Source: Stutzerimonas kunmingensis
GTDB lineage: Bacteria > Pseudomonadota > Gammaproteobacteria > Pseudomonadales > Pseudomonadaceae
Direction: 5' to 3'
NCBI RefSeq assembly: GCF_900114065.1
Contig: NZ_FORS01000007.1
Span: forward strand, 176,699-240,698
Length of the DNA: 64,000 nucleotides
Every line of letters starts with the position of its first letter. The stretch's first letter is position 1. The position numbers and the translations under genes were made by a program. Positions 11,781 through 21,878 of the stretch are shown here, piece by piece. The notes below the pieces were generated by a model. The model searched no databases. It was given only the letters and a program-made list of their open reading frames with translations, and was not told the DNA's origin.

Positions 11781-11854
11781 GTGGAAATGCCTTCGGCGAT
11801 TTCCACCCTACCCACGGTCATCGTTGGGTGGAAAACCGCGAAGCGTTTTCCACC
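11781..11854. repeat. Two intergenic palindromes of the GTGGAAA...TTTCCAC type
   Basis: Two perfect inverted repeats lie side by side between mpl and ubiX. One has 8-bp arms GTGGAAAT/ATTTCCAC (11781-11806, loop of 10). The other has 10-bp arms GGTGGAAAAC/GTTTTCCACC (11827-11854, loop of 8). Related units occur at 19321-19346 and 39637-39662, so this is a dispersed family in this chromosome. Neither has a T run. Confidence 0.7.
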
Positions 11855-11862
11855 TTGAGCAA

Positions 11863-13212
11863 TCAGCTCAACGCCTCAGCCAATTTGCCGTGCAACCCAC
11901 CGAAACCGCCATTGCTCATCACCACCACCTGGGTGCCCGGCACGGCGTCAGCTTTCACCTTGGCGATGATCGCCTCCAGCGAATCGCACACGGTGGTCGG
12001 CACCGGCGAGCCGGCGACGGTTGCGGCCAGATCCCAGCCAAGATTGGCGGGTGCGTACCAGATCGCCTGGTTGGCCAGCGCCACGGATTCAGCCAGGCCC
12101 TCGCGATGCGCGCCGAGCTTCATGGAGTTGGAACGCGGTTCGACCACCGCGATGATCGGCGTATCACCGACGCGCTTGCGCAGGCCGTCGAGGGTGGTGG
12201 CGATGGCGGTCGGATGGTGGGCGAAGTCGTCATAGATGGTCACGCCGTTGACCTCGGCGACCTTTTCCATGCGTCGCTTGACGCTCAGGAACTCGCTCAG
12301 CGCCTCGGCGCCCTGCTTCGGCAGCACACCCACATGCCGCGCCGCGGCGAGCGTCGCCAACGCGTTGTTAACGTTGTGCTGGCCGGTCAGGTCCCATTCC
12401 ACTACGCCCTGTACGACGCCCTCGAAGATCACCTCGAAGCGCGAACCGTCGGCGCTGAGCAGCTTCGCCTGCCACTGGCCGCCGTCACCGGTGGTCTGCA
12501 CAGGGGTCCAGCAGCCCATGCCGATGACGCGCTTGAGCGCACCTTCCGACTCGGGATGGATGATCAGCCCCTCGCCCGGCACCGTGCGTACCAGATGATG
12601 AAACTGCCGCTCGATAGCGGCGAGATCCGGAAAGATGTCCGCGTGATCGAATTCCAGGTTGTTGAGGATCGCGGTGCGCGGGCGGTAGTGGACGAACTTG
12701 CTGCGCTTGTCGAAGAAAGCACTGTCGTATTCGTCGGCCTCGACCACGAAGAACGGAGTACCACCGAGCCGTGCGGAGATACCGAAGTTCTGCGGCACGC
12801 CACCGATAAGAAAGCCCGGGCTCATGCCGGCATGTTCCAGAACCCAGGCCAACATGCTACCGGTGGTGGTCTTGCCATGGGTTCCGGCCGCCGCCAGCAC
12901 CCAGCGCCCCTGCAGCACGTGGTCGGCCAGCCACTGCGGGCCGGAGACATAGGGCAGGCCCTTGTTCAGCACGTATTCCACCGCCGGGTTGCCGCGACTG
13001 AGAGCATTGCCGATCACCACTAGGTCCGGCGCCGGCTCGAGCTGGCTCGGCTCGTAGCCCTGGGTCAGCTCGATGCCCTGGGCTTCGAGCTGGGTGCTCA
13101 TCGGTGGATAGACGTTGGCGTCGGAGCCGGTGACGCGATGCCCGAGTTCCTTGGCCAGCACCGCGAGCGAACCCATGAAGGTGCCGCAGATGCCGAGAAT
13201 GTGGATATGCAT
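11863..13212 (-). CDS. mpl: UDP-N-acetylmuramate:L-alanyl-gamma-D-glutamyl-meso-diaminopimelate ligase
   Basis: Murein-recycling ligase that re-attaches the salvaged tripeptide to UDP-MurNAc. The 449-residue protein begins MHIHILGICGTFMGSLA, has the Mur-ligase ATP loop AAAGTHGKTTTGSM, the VVEADEYDSAFFDKRSKF motif typical of Mpl, and DDFAHHPTAI. The start at 13212 has a GAGGG ribosome site. The Mpl/UbiX pairing is conserved in Pseudomonas. Confidence 0.96.
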   Translation of the reverse strand: MHIHILGICGTFMGSLAVLAKELGHRVTGSDANVYPPMSTQLEAQGIELTQGYEPSQLEPAPDLVVIGNALSRGNPAVEYVLNKGLPYVSGPQWLADHVLQGRWVLAAAGTHGKTTTGSMLAWVLEHAGMSPGFLIGGVPQNFGISARLGGTPFFVVEADEYDSAFFDKRSKFVHYRPRTAILNNLEFDHADIFPDLAAIERQFHHLVRTVPGEGLIIHPESEGALKRVIGMGCWTPVQTTGDGGQWQAKLLSADGSRFEVIFEGVVQGVVEWDLTGQHNVNNALATLAAARHVGVLPKQGAEALSEFLSVKRRMEKVAEVNGVTIYDDFAHHPTAIATTLDGLRKRVGDTPIIAVVEPRSNSMKLGAHREGLAESVALANQAIWYAPANLGWDLAATVAGSPVPTTVCDSLEAIIAKVKADAVPGTQVVVMSNGGFGGLHGKLAEALS

Positions 13213-13416
13213 GGATGCCCTCAAAAGCGGTGAGACCCACTGAAAAACTGCGGCGCAGGTTAGCACAGCAGGTCCCGCCAGCCGACCAGGCGCCGTTAGT
13301 CGGACGCAGAGCCGAAACACGACCGACTAGTCACCTTCTTGAGCCAGATCATTTCGCCCTCAGGTCCAGATGCGATGCTGCGAAAACCTCATTCCAGACA
13401 ATCACAGGCATTCACC

Positions 13417-14565
13417 ATGAGCAGCACCTTCTTCATACCCGCAGTGAACATGATGGGCGCCGGAAGCCTCGATGAAGCGATGGTCGCCATCGCCAACTAC
13501 GGCTTTCGCAAAGCGCTGATCGTCACCGATGTCGGACTGGCACGAGCAGGCGTCGCCGAAAAGGTCGCCGCGCTGCTGGCTGCCGCGGATATCCAATCGA
13601 ACGTATTCGACGGCGCACAACCGAACCCAACCGTCGGCAACGTCGAGAAGGGCCTGGCCCAGCTGCGCGACAGCGCCTGCGATTTCATCATTTCCCTCGG
13701 TGGCGGCTCGCCTCATGACTGCGCCAAGGGCATCGCCCTGTGCGCCACCAACGGCGGGAATATCGCCGACTACGAAGGCGTCGACCGCTCCGCCAAACCA
13801 CAACTGCCGCTGGTGGCGATCAACACCACCGCCGGCACCGCCAGCGAGATGACTCGCTTCTGCATCATCACCGACGAAACCCGCCACGTGAAAATGGCCA
13901 TCGTCGACCGCAATGTCACGCCGCTGCTGTCGGTGAACGACCCGGCATTGATGGTCGCCATGCCCAAGGGGCTGACCGCCGCGACCGGCATGGACGCCCT
14001 CACCCACGCGATTGAAGCCTATGTCTCGACCGCCGCCACGCCGATCACCGATGCCTGCGCGCTCAAGGCCATCGAACTGATCTCGGCAAACCTGCGTACC
14101 GCCGTCGAGAACGGCAGCGACATGCCCGCCCGCGAAGCCATGGCCTACGCACAGTTCCTCGCCGGGATGGCGTTCAACAACGCCTCGCTGGGCTACGTCC
14201 ACGCCATGGCTCACCAGCTCGGCGGCTTCTACGACCTGCCGCACGGCGTCTGCAACGCCGTACTGCTGCCTCACGTGGAGAGCTACAACGCCAGCGTCTG
14301 CCCCGAACGCCTGCGCGACGTTGCAACCGCGATGGGCGTGGAGACCCGCGGACTCGACGCCGCGCAGGGTGCCGAAGCCGCACTCGTGGCAATCCGTACC
14401 CTGTCGCAGGCAATCGGCATTCCGGGCGGCCTGGCCGAGCTTGGCGCCAAGGCCGATGACATCCCGACGCTGGCCGCCAACGCCATGAACGATGCCTGCG
14501 GCCTGACCAACCCGCGCCGCGCCACGCAAGAGGAAATCGAAGCGATCTTCCATAGCGCCCTCTGA
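13417..14565 (+). CDS. Iron-containing alcohol dehydrogenase (YiaY/AdhB type)
   Basis: NAD-dependent group III alcohol dehydrogenase. The 382-residue protein has the family start [17 protein letters not shown], nucleotide-binding [13 protein letters not shown], and the metal-ligand motifs [12 protein letters not shown] and HAMAHQLGG...[11 protein letters not shown]. It comes before an aldehyde dehydrogenase and the ethanolamine genes. Oxidation of a short alcohol to its aldehyde, or handling of ethanolamine-derived acetaldehyde/ethanol, is therefore the likely role (inference). A shorter start is preferred to the ATG at 13339 because the conserved N-terminus begins at 13417. Confidence 0.92.
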   Translation: MSSTFFIPAVNMMGAGSLDEAMVAIANYGFRKALIVTDVGLARAGVAEKVAALLAAADIQSNVFDGAQPNPTVGNVEKGLAQLRDSACDFIISLGGGSPHDCAKGIALCATNGGNIADYEGVDRSAKPQLPLVAINTTAGTASEMTRFCIITDETRHVKMAIVDRNVTPLLSVNDPALMVAMPKGLTAATGMDALTHAIEAYVSTAATPITDACALKAIELISANLRTAVENGSDMPAREAMAYAQFLAGMAFNNASLGYVHAMAHQLGGFYDLPHGVCNAVLLPHVESYNASVCPERLRDVATAMGVETRGLDAAQGAEAALVAIRTLSQAIGIPGGLAELGAKADDIPTLAANAMNDACGLTNPRRATQEEIEAIFHSAL

Positions 14566-14571
14566 GCCCCT

Positions 14572-14595
14572 GGGCCGGGGCTTCCGTCCCGGCCC
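14572..14595 (+). terminator. G+C-rich hairpin after the alcohol dehydrogenase gene
   Basis: Perfect 8-bp arms GGGCCGGG and CCCGGCCC with an 8-base loop begin seven bases after the stop codon at 14565. There is no T run, so it may be an attenuating or mRNA-stabilising hairpin instead of a true intrinsic terminator. Confidence 0.4.
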
Positions 14596-14717
14596 GACCG
14601 CGCGGCAGCGCTCGCTCTGCCGCCACGAAAAGCGCCCCTGGCCACCGCGACAGTATTCAAGTCGTGATCTACGCTTTATGCAGCGAATCTCCATCCAAGA
14701 ACAAACCGGAGCCCCCC

Positions 14718-16238
14718 ATGATCTACGCCCCTCCCGGCACCGACGGTGCCCTCGTTACCCTCAAGGCCCGCTACGGCAACTTCATCAATGGCGAGTTCGT
14801 CGAACCCGTCAACGGGCAGTATTTCACCAACCTGTCTCCGGTTAATGGACAGCCGATTGCCGAGTTTCCGCGCTCCGACGCCGCCGACATCGAGAAGGCG
14901 CTGGACGCCGCCCATGCCGCTGCCGATGCCTGGGGCAAGACCAGCGTGCAGGCGCGCTCGCTGATCCTGTTGCAGATCGCCGACCGTATCGAGCAGAACC
15001 TGGAGATGCTCGCCGTCACCGAAACCTGGGACAACGGCAAGGCCGTGCGGGAAACGCTGAACGCCGATATCCCGCTGGCGGCTGACCACTTCCGTTACTT
15101 CGCCGGTTGCATCCGCGCCCAGGAGGGCACCGCAGCCGAGATCGACGAGCACACCGCGGCCTATCACTTCCATGAGCCGCTGGGCGTGGTCGGGCAGATC
15201 ATCCCGTGGAACTTCCCGATTCTGATGGCCGCCTGGAAACTCGCCCCGGCACTGGCGGCAGGCAACTGCGTGGTGCTGAAACCGGCCGAGCAGACCCCTC
15301 TAGGTATCGCAGTGCTGATGGAAGTCATCGGCGACTTGCTGCCCCCGGGCGTGCTCAACGTCGTGCAGGGCTACGGCCGTGAAGCCGGCGAGGCCCTGGC
15401 CTCGAGCAAGCGCATCGCCAAGATCGCCTTCACCGGCTCTACCCCGGTGGGCTCGCACATCATGAAGCGCGCCGCGGAAAGCATCATCCCGAGCACCGTA
15501 GAGCTGGGCGGCAAGAGCCCGAACATCTACTTCGAAGACATCATGCAGGCCGAACCGACCTTCATCGAGAAGGCCGCCGAAGGCCTGGTGCTGGGCTTCT
15601 TTAACCAGGGCGAGGTGTGCACCTGCCCGTCGCGCGCGCTGGTGCAGGAATCCATCTACGCCCCCTTCATGGAAGCGGTGATGAAGAAGGTCGCGCAGAT
15701 CAAGCGCGGCGACCCGCTGGACACCGAGACCATGGTCGGCGCCCAGGCCAGCCAGCAGCAGTTCGACAAGATCATGTCCTACCTGGAGATCGCCAAGGGC
15801 GAAGGCGCGGAGGTGCTCACCGGCGGCGCAGCGGAGAAGCTCGAAGGCTCTCTCGCCACCGGCTATTACATCCAGCCGACCCTGCTCAAGGGCACCAACC
15901 AGATGCGTGTGTTCCAGGAGGAGATCTTCGGCCCGGTGATCGGCGTCACCACCTTCAAGGATGAAGCCGAAGCCCTGGCCATCGCCAACGACACCGAGTA
16001 CGGCCTCGGTGCTGGCGTATGGACCCGCGACATCAACCGCGCCTACCGCATGGGCCGGGCGATCAAGGCGGGCCGTGTCTGGACCAACTGCTACCACCTC
16101 TATCCGGCCCATGCCGCGTTCGGTGGCTACAAGAAGTCCGGCGTCGGTCGCGAAACCCACAAGATGATCCTCGACAGCTACCAGCAGACCAAGAACCTGC
16201 TGATCAGCTACGACATCAACCCGCTGGGCTTCTTCTGA
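14718..16238 (+). CDS. exaC: NAD-dependent aldehyde dehydrogenase (ExaC/AcoD type)
   Basis: Oxidises acetaldehyde and related short aldehydes to acids; in this context it would clear the acetaldehyde released by ethanolamine ammonia-lyase. The 506-residue protein shows [23 protein letters not shown], the NAD loop FTGSTPVGS, the catalytic Glu in VELGGKSPN and the catalytic Cys in [13 protein letters not shown] (a CxC pair typical of this subgroup). The ATG at 14718 is used; an in-frame ATG at 14664 is less conserved. The symbol rests on similarity of type, not on proof of orthology. Confidence 0.92.
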   Translation: MIYAPPGTDGALVTLKARYGNFINGEFVEPVNGQYFTNLSPVNGQPIAEFPRSDAADIEKALDAAHAAADAWGKTSVQARSLILLQIADRIEQNLEMLAVTETWDNGKAVRETLNADIPLAADHFRYFAGCIRAQEGTAAEIDEHTAAYHFHEPLGVVGQIIPWNFPILMAAWKLAPALAAGNCVVLKPAEQTPLGIAVLMEVIGDLLPPGVLNVVQGYGREAGEALASSKRIAKIAFTGSTPVGSHIMKRAAESIIPSTVELGGKSPNIYFEDIMQAEPTFIEKAAEGLVLGFFNQGEVCTCPSRALVQESIYAPFMEAVMKKVAQIKRGDPLDTETMVGAQASQQQFDKIMSYLEIAKGEGAEVLTGGAAEKLEGSLATGYYIQPTLLKGTNQMRVFQEEIFGPVIGVTTFKDEAEALAIANDTEYGLGAGVWTRDINRAYRMGRAIKAGRVWTNCYHLYPAHAAFGGYKKSGVGRETHKMILDSYQQTKNLLISYDINPLGFF

Positions 16239-16244
16239 TAGATC

Positions 16245-16271
16245 GGCGCGGGCGGCATACCCGCCCGCGCC
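16245..16271 (+). terminator. Strong hairpin after the aldehyde dehydrogenase gene
   Basis: A perfect 11-bp stem, GGCGCGGGCGG paired with CCGCCCGCGCC across a 5-base loop, starts seven bases after the stop codon. Only two Ts follow, so termination efficiency is uncertain. It separates the dehydrogenase gene from the sigma-54 promoter of the permease. Confidence 0.5.
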
Positions 16272-16379
16272 TTGAACAAGACACCTGCCGGGCTCCGCCG
16301 TGGTGCTGCGGAGCACGCAAAAGGTGCGTTCCTGTCACACTTGGCTGACAAAACACCGTAAATATCGCATTTCCGGCGT

Positions 16380-16396
16380 GGGGCATGACGCTTGCT
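16380..16396 (+). promoter_or_regulatory. Sigma-54 (-24/-12) promoter of the ethanolamine operon
   Basis: GGGCATGACGCTTGCT at 16381-16396 keeps the invariant GG (16382-16383), ten bases, then GC (16394-16395), and fits the TGGCACG-N4-TTGCW consensus closely. It lies about 40 bases before the permease start. Ethanolamine genes in Pseudomonas are known to depend on a sigma-54 activator (EatR), which is not in this window. Confidence 0.75.
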
Positions 16397-16434
16397 AGGG
16401 AGAGACCTGCCAACCTATCCAAGAGGATTCCCCC

Positions 16435-17883
16435 ATGGCCCTCGAACACAGCCGTTCAACGCCACCGCACCATGCAATCGATTTCGAAACCGTTGGCAGT
16501 AGCTATTTCCAGGAACGCGAACTGAAGAAAGGCGCCGCCGGCTGGGTGCTGCTGGTCGGTCTCGGCGTCGCCTACGTGATCTCCGGCGACTATGCCGGCT
16601 GGAACTTCGGGCTCGCCCAGGGCGGTTGGGGTGGCTTGTTCATCGCCACGTTGCTGATGGCGACCATGTACCTGTGCATGTGCTTCTCGCTGGCCGAGCT
16701 GTCATCGATGGTGCCCACGGCTGGTGGCGGCTACGGTTTTGCCCGTACCGCGTTCGGCCCGCTGGGCGGCTTTCTCACCGGCACGGCGATCCTCATCGAG
16801 TACGCCATCGCGCCGGCGGCCATCGCCGTGTTCATCGGCGCCTATTGCGAATCGCTGTTCGGCATCGGCGGCTGGATGATCTATCTCGCCTTCTACATTA
16901 TCTTCATCGGCATCCATATCTTCGGCGTCGGCGAGGCGCTGAAGCTGATGTTCATCATCACCGCCGTCGCGGCCCTGGCGCTGGCGGTGTTCATCGTCGC
17001 GATGGTGCCGCACTTCTCGGTGGACAAGCTGCTCGATATCGCGCCGACCACCGCTGCCGGTGCCAGCAACTTCCTGCCCTACGGCTACGTCGGCATCTGG
17101 GCGGCGATTCCCTACGCGATCTGGTTCTTCCTCGCTGTGGAAGGCGTGCCGCTGGCCGCCGAGGAAACCAAGAACCCGCAGCGCGACATGCCACGCGGGC
17201 TGATCGGCGCCATGCTGATACTGGTCGCCTTTGCCGGCCTGATCTTGCTGGTCGGCCCGGGCGGCGCCGGCTCCAGCACCCTGGTGGCCTCCGGCAATCC
17301 GCTGGTGGAAGCGCTGACCACCGCCTACGGGTCGTCCACCTGGATGAGCGGCTTCGTCAATCTAGTCGGCCTGGCCGGGCTGATCGCCAGCTTCTTCTCG
17401 ATCATTTATGCCTATTCGCGGCAGATCTTCGCGCTGTCACGGGCCGGCTACCTGCCGCGCAAGTTATCGCTGACCAACAAGAACAAGGCGCCAGTGCTGG
17501 CCCTGGTGATTCCCGGCGTCATCGGTTTCCTGCTGTCGCTGTCCGGCCAGGGCGACCTGCTGATCCTCGTCGCGGTGTTCGGCGCAACCATCTCCTACGT
17601 CTTGATGATGGCCTCGCACATCGTCCTGCGCCTGCGCAGGCCTGACCTGCATCGCCCGTACAGGACACCCGGCGGCATCGTCACCTCGGGCGTGGCGCTG
17701 GTGCTGGCCTGCATCGCGGTCATCGCGGGCTTCCTGGTCGATCCCCGCGTGGTAATCGGCGCCGCGATCATCTACGGGATCTTCATCGCCTATTTCGCGA
17801 TCTACAGTCGACACCATCTTGTTGCCGGCACGCCGGAAGAGGAATTCGCGGCGATCGAGAAGGCCGAAGCTTCACTGCACTGA
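16435..17883 (+). CDS. eat: Ethanolamine permease
   Basis: Inner-membrane APC-superfamily transporter for ethanolamine uptake. The 482-residue protein has about twelve hydrophobic segments beginning near residue 36, with ethanolamine-permease motifs SGDYAGWNFGLAQGG and VPTAGGGYGFARTAFGP. The charged loop AAEETKNPQRDMPRG is characteristic of this family. An AGAGGA ribosome site precedes the ATG. It is followed after 15 bases by eutB, so uptake and breakdown are co-expressed. Confidence 0.93.
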   Translation: MALEHSRSTPPHHAIDFETVGSSYFQERELKKGAAGWVLLVGLGVAYVISGDYAGWNFGLAQGGWGGLFIATLLMATMYLCMCFSLAELSSMVPTAGGGYGFARTAFGPLGGFLTGTAILIEYAIAPAAIAVFIGAYCESLFGIGGWMIYLAFYIIFIGIHIFGVGEALKLMFIITAVAALALAVFIVAMVPHFSVDKLLDIAPTTAAGASNFLPYGYVGIWAAIPYAIWFFLAVEGVPLAAEETKNPQRDMPRGLIGAMLILVAFAGLILLVGPGGAGSSTLVASGNPLVEALTTAYGSSTWMSGFVNLVGLAGLIASFFSIIYAYSRQIFALSRAGYLPRKLSLTNKNKAPVLALVIPGVIGFLLSLSGQGDLLILVAVFGATISYVLMMASHIVLRLRRPDLHRPYRTPGGIVTSGVALVLACIAVIAGFLVDPRVVIGAAIIYGIFIAYFAIYSRHHLVAGTPEEEFAAIEKAEASLH

Positions 17884-17898
17884 AGGAAGGAGGCTGAC

Positions 17899-19290
17899 AT
17901 GGCGTACTCGCACAGCGTGGGCGGCACCACCTGGCGCTTCGACGACCTGCGCGAGGTGATGGCCAAGGCCAGCCCGGCGCGCTCCGGCGACCTGCTCGCC
18001 GGAGTCGCGGCCGACAGCGACGCCGAACGCGTTGCGGCGCAGATGTGCCTGGCCTCGGTGCCGCTCAAGCGCTTTCTCGAGGAAGCACTGATTCCCTACG
18101 AAAGCGATGAAGTGACTCGGCTGATCATCGACAGCCATGACGCCGCTGTCTTCGCCCCGGTCAGCCATCTGACCGTGGGCGATTTCCGCAACTGGCTGCT
18201 CAGCGATGATGCGAACGAGTCGTCGCTGAAAGCCCTCGCACCGGGGCTAACGCCGGAGATGGTCGCCGCGGTGTCGAAGATCATGCGTGTGCAGGACCTG
18301 ATCCTCGTCGCGCAGAAGGTCCGCGTCGTCACTCGCTTTCGCAACAGCATCGGTCTGGCCGGGCGCATGTCCACCCGGCTGCAGCCGAACCATCCCACCG
18401 ACGACGGCGCCGGCATCGCCGCGAGCATCCTCGACGGCCTGCTCTACGGCAACGGCGACGCGGTGATCGGCATCAACCCGGCCACCGACAGCACCGCCGG
18501 CATCTGCGAGCTGCTGAAGATGCTCGACGCGGTGATCGGCCGCTACGAGATCCCGACCCAGGCCTGCATCCTCACCCACGTCACCACCTCCATCGAGGCG
18601 ATCAATCGCGGCGCGCCGCTGGATCTGGTGTTCCAGTCCATCGCCGGCACCGAGGCGGCTAACGCCAGCTTCGGCATCAGCCTGGCGACGCTGCAGGAAG
18701 GCTACGAGGCCGGTCTTTCGCAGAAGCGCGGCACCCTCGGCGACAACCTGATGTATTTCGAGACCGGCCAGGGCAGCGCGCTGTCGGCCAACGCCCACCA
18801 CGGCGTCGATCAGCAGACCTGCGAAGCCCGCGCCTACGCCGTCGCACGCCGCTACAAGCCGCTGCTGGTTAACACCGTGGTGGGCTTTATCGGCCCGGAA
18901 TACCTCTACAACGGCAAGCAGATCATCCGCGCCGGGCTGGAAGACCACTTCTGCGGCAAGCTGCTCGGCGTGCCCATGGGTTGCGACATCTGCTACACCA
19001 ACCACGCCGAAGCCGACCAGGACGACATGGACATGCTGCTGACCCTGCTCGGCACAGCGGGCATCAACTTCATCATGGGCATCCCGGGCTCGGACGATGT
19101 GATGCTCAACTACCAGACCACCTCCTTCCACGACGCGCTCTACGTGCGCCAGGTGCTGGGCCTCAGGCCCGCGCCGGAATTCGAGGAGTGGCTGGCGAAG
19201 ATGCAGATCCTCCGGCAGGACGGCAACCGCCTGCAGCTCGGCCGCGAGCTGCCCGAAGCCTTCCGCCGGGCGCTGGAGAAAATGGCATGA
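17899..19290 (+). CDS. eutB: Ethanolamine ammonia-lyase large subunit
   Basis: Adenosylcobalamin-dependent catalytic subunit that splits ethanolamine into acetaldehyde and ammonia. The 463-residue TIM-barrel protein has the conserved NHPTDDGAGIAASILDG, GDAVIGINPATDS, YFETGQGSALSANAHHG and MGCDICYTNHAEADQDD segments and is of normal length. A very strong AAGGAGG ribosome site precedes the ATG. It acts with eutC; no microcompartment shell genes are present, so this is the simple eat-eutBC pathway. Confidence 0.97.
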   Translation: MAYSHSVGGTTWRFDDLREVMAKASPARSGDLLAGVAADSDAERVAAQMCLASVPLKRFLEEALIPYESDEVTRLIIDSHDAAVFAPVSHLTVGDFRNWLLSDDANESSLKALAPGLTPEMVAAVSKIMRVQDLILVAQKVRVVTRFRNSIGLAGRMSTRLQPNHPTDDGAGIAASILDGLLYGNGDAVIGINPATDSTAGICELLKMLDAVIGRYEIPTQACILTHVTTSIEAINRGAPLDLVFQSIAGTEAANASFGISLATLQEGYEAGLSQKRGTLGDNLMYFETGQGSALSANAHHGVDQQTCEARAYAVARRYKPLLVNTVVGFIGPEYLYNGKQIIRAGLEDHFCGKLLGVPMGCDICYTNHAEADQDDMDMLLTLLGTAGINFIMGIPGSDDVMLNYQTTSFHDALYVRQVLGLRPAPEFEEWLAKMQILRQDGNRLQLGRELPEAFRRALEKMA

Positions 19291-19320
19291 AGCCGCTCTC
19301 GTTACCTCGCCCATCCTCAG

Positions 19321-19346
19321 GTGGAAAACGCTGCACGCTTTTCCAC
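19321..19346. repeat. Intergenic palindrome of the GTGGAAAA...TTTTCCAC family
   Basis: Perfect 8-bp arms GTGGAAAA/TTTTCCAC with a 10-base loop lie between eutB and eutC. They resemble the palindromes at 11781-11854. A hairpin here could uncouple or stabilise the two messages. Confidence 0.6.
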
Positions 19347-19375
19347 GCGCCTGACCGTCACGCTCCGAGGTAGCC

Positions 19376-20170
19376 ATGCACGACCGCTCCCCCACCACCG
19401 AAAATCCCTGGCAGCACCTGCGCCAGCTAACCCCGGCACGCATCGCCCTTGGCCGGGCTGGTGTCAGCCTGCCCACCGACGCGCAGCTGGATTTCCAGTT
19501 CGCCCACGCCCAGGCGCGCGATGCCGTGCATCTGCCACTGGACTGCGCAACGCTGGCCGCCGAACTGGAAAAGCATGACCTCAGTCATCTGCATCTGCGC
19601 AGCGCCGCCACCGACCGGCAGATCTACCTGCAGCGCCCGGACCTCGGTCGGCGCCTCGACGAAGCCAGCGCCGCAACGCTCGATGAGCATGCGGGCGACG
19701 GTTGCGATCTGGCGCTGGTGATCGCCGACGGCCTCTCCGCACTGGCGGTGCAGCGCCACGCCGCACCGATGGCCTTGAAGATCGCCGAGCAGTGTCAGGC
19801 CGAAGGCTGGGCGCTCGGGCCGATCACCCTGGTCGAACAGGGCCGCGTCGCGATTGCCGACGAAATCGGCCAGCGGCTGAAGGCGCGGATGGTGGTCATT
19901 CTGCTCGGCGAACGCCCAGGCCTCAGTTCGCCGGACAGCCTGGGCCTGTACTTCACCTGGGCGCCGCAGGTCGGCCGCCACGATGCGCAGCGCAACTGCA
20001 TTTCCAACATTCGCCCCGAGGGTCTGAGCTACAACCTGGCCGCGCACCGCCTGCTCTATCTGATGCGCGAAGCCAGCCGCCGGCAGCTCTCTGGCGTACA
20101 GCTCAAGGACGAGGCAGAAGTCCCGGTGCTGGAAGGCGAATCCCGCGCCGGCAACTTCCTGCTCGGCTGA
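19376..20170 (+). CDS. eutC: Ethanolamine ammonia-lyase small subunit
   Basis: Small subunit of the B12-dependent lyase, which completes the cofactor pocket. The 264-residue protein has the family motifs [50 protein letters not shown] and the C-terminal [18 protein letters not shown]. It starts 85 bases after eutB. It converges on the phoD-like gene with only 6 bases between stops. Confidence 0.96.
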   Translation: MHDRSPTTENPWQHLRQLTPARIALGRAGVSLPTDAQLDFQFAHAQARDAVHLPLDCATLAAELEKHDLSHLHLRSAATDRQIYLQRPDLGRRLDEASAATLDEHAGDGCDLALVIADGLSALAVQRHAAPMALKIAEQCQAEGWALGPITLVEQGRVAIADEIGQRLKARMVVILLGERPGLSSPDSLGLYFTWAPQVGRHDAQRNCISNIRPEGLSYNLAAHRLLYLMREASRRQLSGVQLKDEAEVPVLEGESRAGNFLLG

Positions 20171-20176
20171 GCCTGC

Positions 20177-21730
20177 TCAGGCGGGCTGCCAGGGCTCAAG
20201 CGTCTGGCTGTAGACCACCGTGCCGTCGATGTCACGCAGACTCACGCCCAGCGCACCGCTCTGCGCGTCGATCTCCACCTCGCCGAAGAACTGGAAGCCG
20301 GCCCGCGGCGAGCTGTTCGCAGTCGCCGGAGCCTTCTGGAACACCACCTCCGGGCCGAAGGTGCCATCCAGCGGATTCGGTCCGAAGCTGCCGGCGTTCA
20401 GTGGCCCGGCGACAAACTCCCAGAACGGTTCGAAACGCTGATAGGCAGCGCGATTGGGGTGATAGTGATGCGCCGCACAATAGTGCACATCGGCGGTCAG
20501 CCAGACGGTGTTGCGCACCCGCGCGCGCTGGATGAAGGTCAGCAGCTCGGCAATCTCCAGCTCGCGGCCAAGCGCTTCGCCGTCATGGCCGTTGGCGATC
20601 GCCTCCCAGCGCGGACCGTCCGGTACGTGCAGGCCGATGGGCATGTCGGCGGCGATGACCTTCCAGGTTGCGCGCGAGGCCCGCAGCTCGCGCTTGAGCC
20701 AGCGCAGCTGCTCGCGGCCGAGAAACGCCGTGTCGGTGCCCTGCTCCGCTTGCAGGTTGTGGGTGTTCGGCCCGCGGTAGCTGCGCATGTCCAGCACGAA
20801 CACATCCAGCAGCGGCCCGTAGTTGACCTTGCGGTAGATGCGCCCGAGCTTGTCGCCGCGGGCCAGGCGCATCGGTGCGTATTCCAGATACGCCTGGCGT
20901 GCGCGCTGCACCAGCGTATCGATGTCGCGCACCTGCTGATAGCGGTCATCCAGCTCCTTGCTCGGCGACCAGTTGTTGGTCACCTCGTGGTCATCCCACT
21001 GCCAGATCTGCGGCACCTCGGCGTTGAAGGCGCGCAGGTTCTCGTCCAGCAGGTTGTAGCGGTAGTTGCCGCGAAACTCGCGAAGCGTCTCGGCGACCTT
21101 GCTCTTCTCTTCGGTGACCAGGTTGCGCCAGACACTGCCGTCCTCGGCAGTCAGCTCGGCGGGGATCGGCCCGTCGGCATAGATCACGTCGCCGCTGTGC
21201 AGAAAGAAGTCCGGTCGGCGCATGCGCATGCTTTCGTAGATGCGCATGCCGCCGAAGTCCGGGTTGATGCCGTAGCCCTGGCCGCAGGTATCGCCACCCC
21301 AGACGAAACGGATATTGCGCGGGCGAGTTGGTGCGCTGCGCAGATGGCCGAACCAGGGCTCGCTGAGCACGCCGCTGCGAGCATCCTCGAAGCGCGCGCG
21401 GTAGAAGATCGACTGATCTGCCGGCAGCCCACGCAGATCAACGCGGGCGGTGAAGTCCTGACCGGCATCGGTGATCGAAGACAGCATGCGCCGCGGATTG
21501 CCGAAGCGGCTGCGCGTATCCCACTCGACGACCAATCGCCCGGGCCTGTCGCAGCGGCTCCAGATCAGCGCGCGGCCGTCCGTGACGTCGCCGGACTGCA
21601 CGCCGTCGAGCATCTGCGGGCGCTCGCGCGGCGCGGCGATGATGGCGGGTGCAATGCCCAGGGCCGGCAGGGCGATGCCGGCGCCGATGCCCTGCAGCAG
21701 TTGGCGGCGTTTCTGATCCGGTGCGGTCAT
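20177..21730 (-). CDS. PhoD-like alkaline phosphatase/phosphodiesterase, Tat-exported
   Basis: Secreted metallophosphoesterase of the PhoD family (Fe/Ca-dependent phosphatase or phosphodiesterase). The 517-residue product has a twin-arginine leader (KRRQLLQ at residues 7-13 followed by a hydrophobic stretch) and the N-terminal PhoD_N domain with VQSGDVTDGRALIWSRCDRPG. The catalytic domain shows FVWGGDTCGQG, HSGDVIYADGP, WDDHEVTNNW and LTADVHYC. The start at 21730 has an AGGAGA ribosome site; a longer reading frame to 22042 runs over mtfA and is rejected. No Pho box was confirmed. Confidence 0.9.
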   Translation of the reverse strand: MTAPDQKRRQLLQGIGAGIALPALGIAPAIIAAPRERPQMLDGVQSGDVTDGRALIWSRCDRPGRLVVEWDTRSRFGNPRRMLSSITDAGQDFTARVDLRGLPADQSIFYRARFEDARSGVLSEPWFGHLRSAPTRPRNIRFVWGGDTCGQGYGINPDFGGMRIYESMRMRRPDFFLHSGDVIYADGPIPAELTAEDGSVWRNLVTEEKSKVAETLREFRGNYRYNLLDENLRAFNAEVPQIWQWDDHEVTNNWSPSKELDDRYQQVRDIDTLVQRARQAYLEYAPMRLARGDKLGRIYRKVNYGPLLDVFVLDMRSYRGPNTHNLQAEQGTDTAFLGREQLRWLKRELRASRATWKVIAADMPIGLHVPDGPRWEAIANGHDGEALGRELEIAELLTFIQRARVRNTVWLTADVHYCAAHHYHPNRAAYQRFEPFWEFVAGPLNAGSFGPNPLDGTFGPEVVFQKAPATANSSPRAGFQFFGEVEIDAQSGALGVSLRDIDGTVVYSQTLEPWQPA

Positions 21731-21878
21731 CTCGGGGTCTCCTTGCGAGTGAGTGGTTCTCCTGATGTAGCCGCCCCGCTTGACAGTCCCGTGACGCACC
21801 GACCGACGGTACTTCACTGCTTGTCGCATCCCGCAGCCACGCTTAATGTGGGCGCCCACTTCGCTGGAGCCTCCGCCC

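Noticed and set aside
13402..14694. Minus-strand frame of 430 codons over the iron alcohol dehydrogenase
   Set aside because: Gly/Val/Arg-rich shadow of the conserved dehydrogenase in an opposite frame; no motifs.
20165..20182. Short hairpin across the converging eutC and phoD-like stops as a terminator
   Set aside because: Only a 6-bp stem and no T run on either strand; not convincing.
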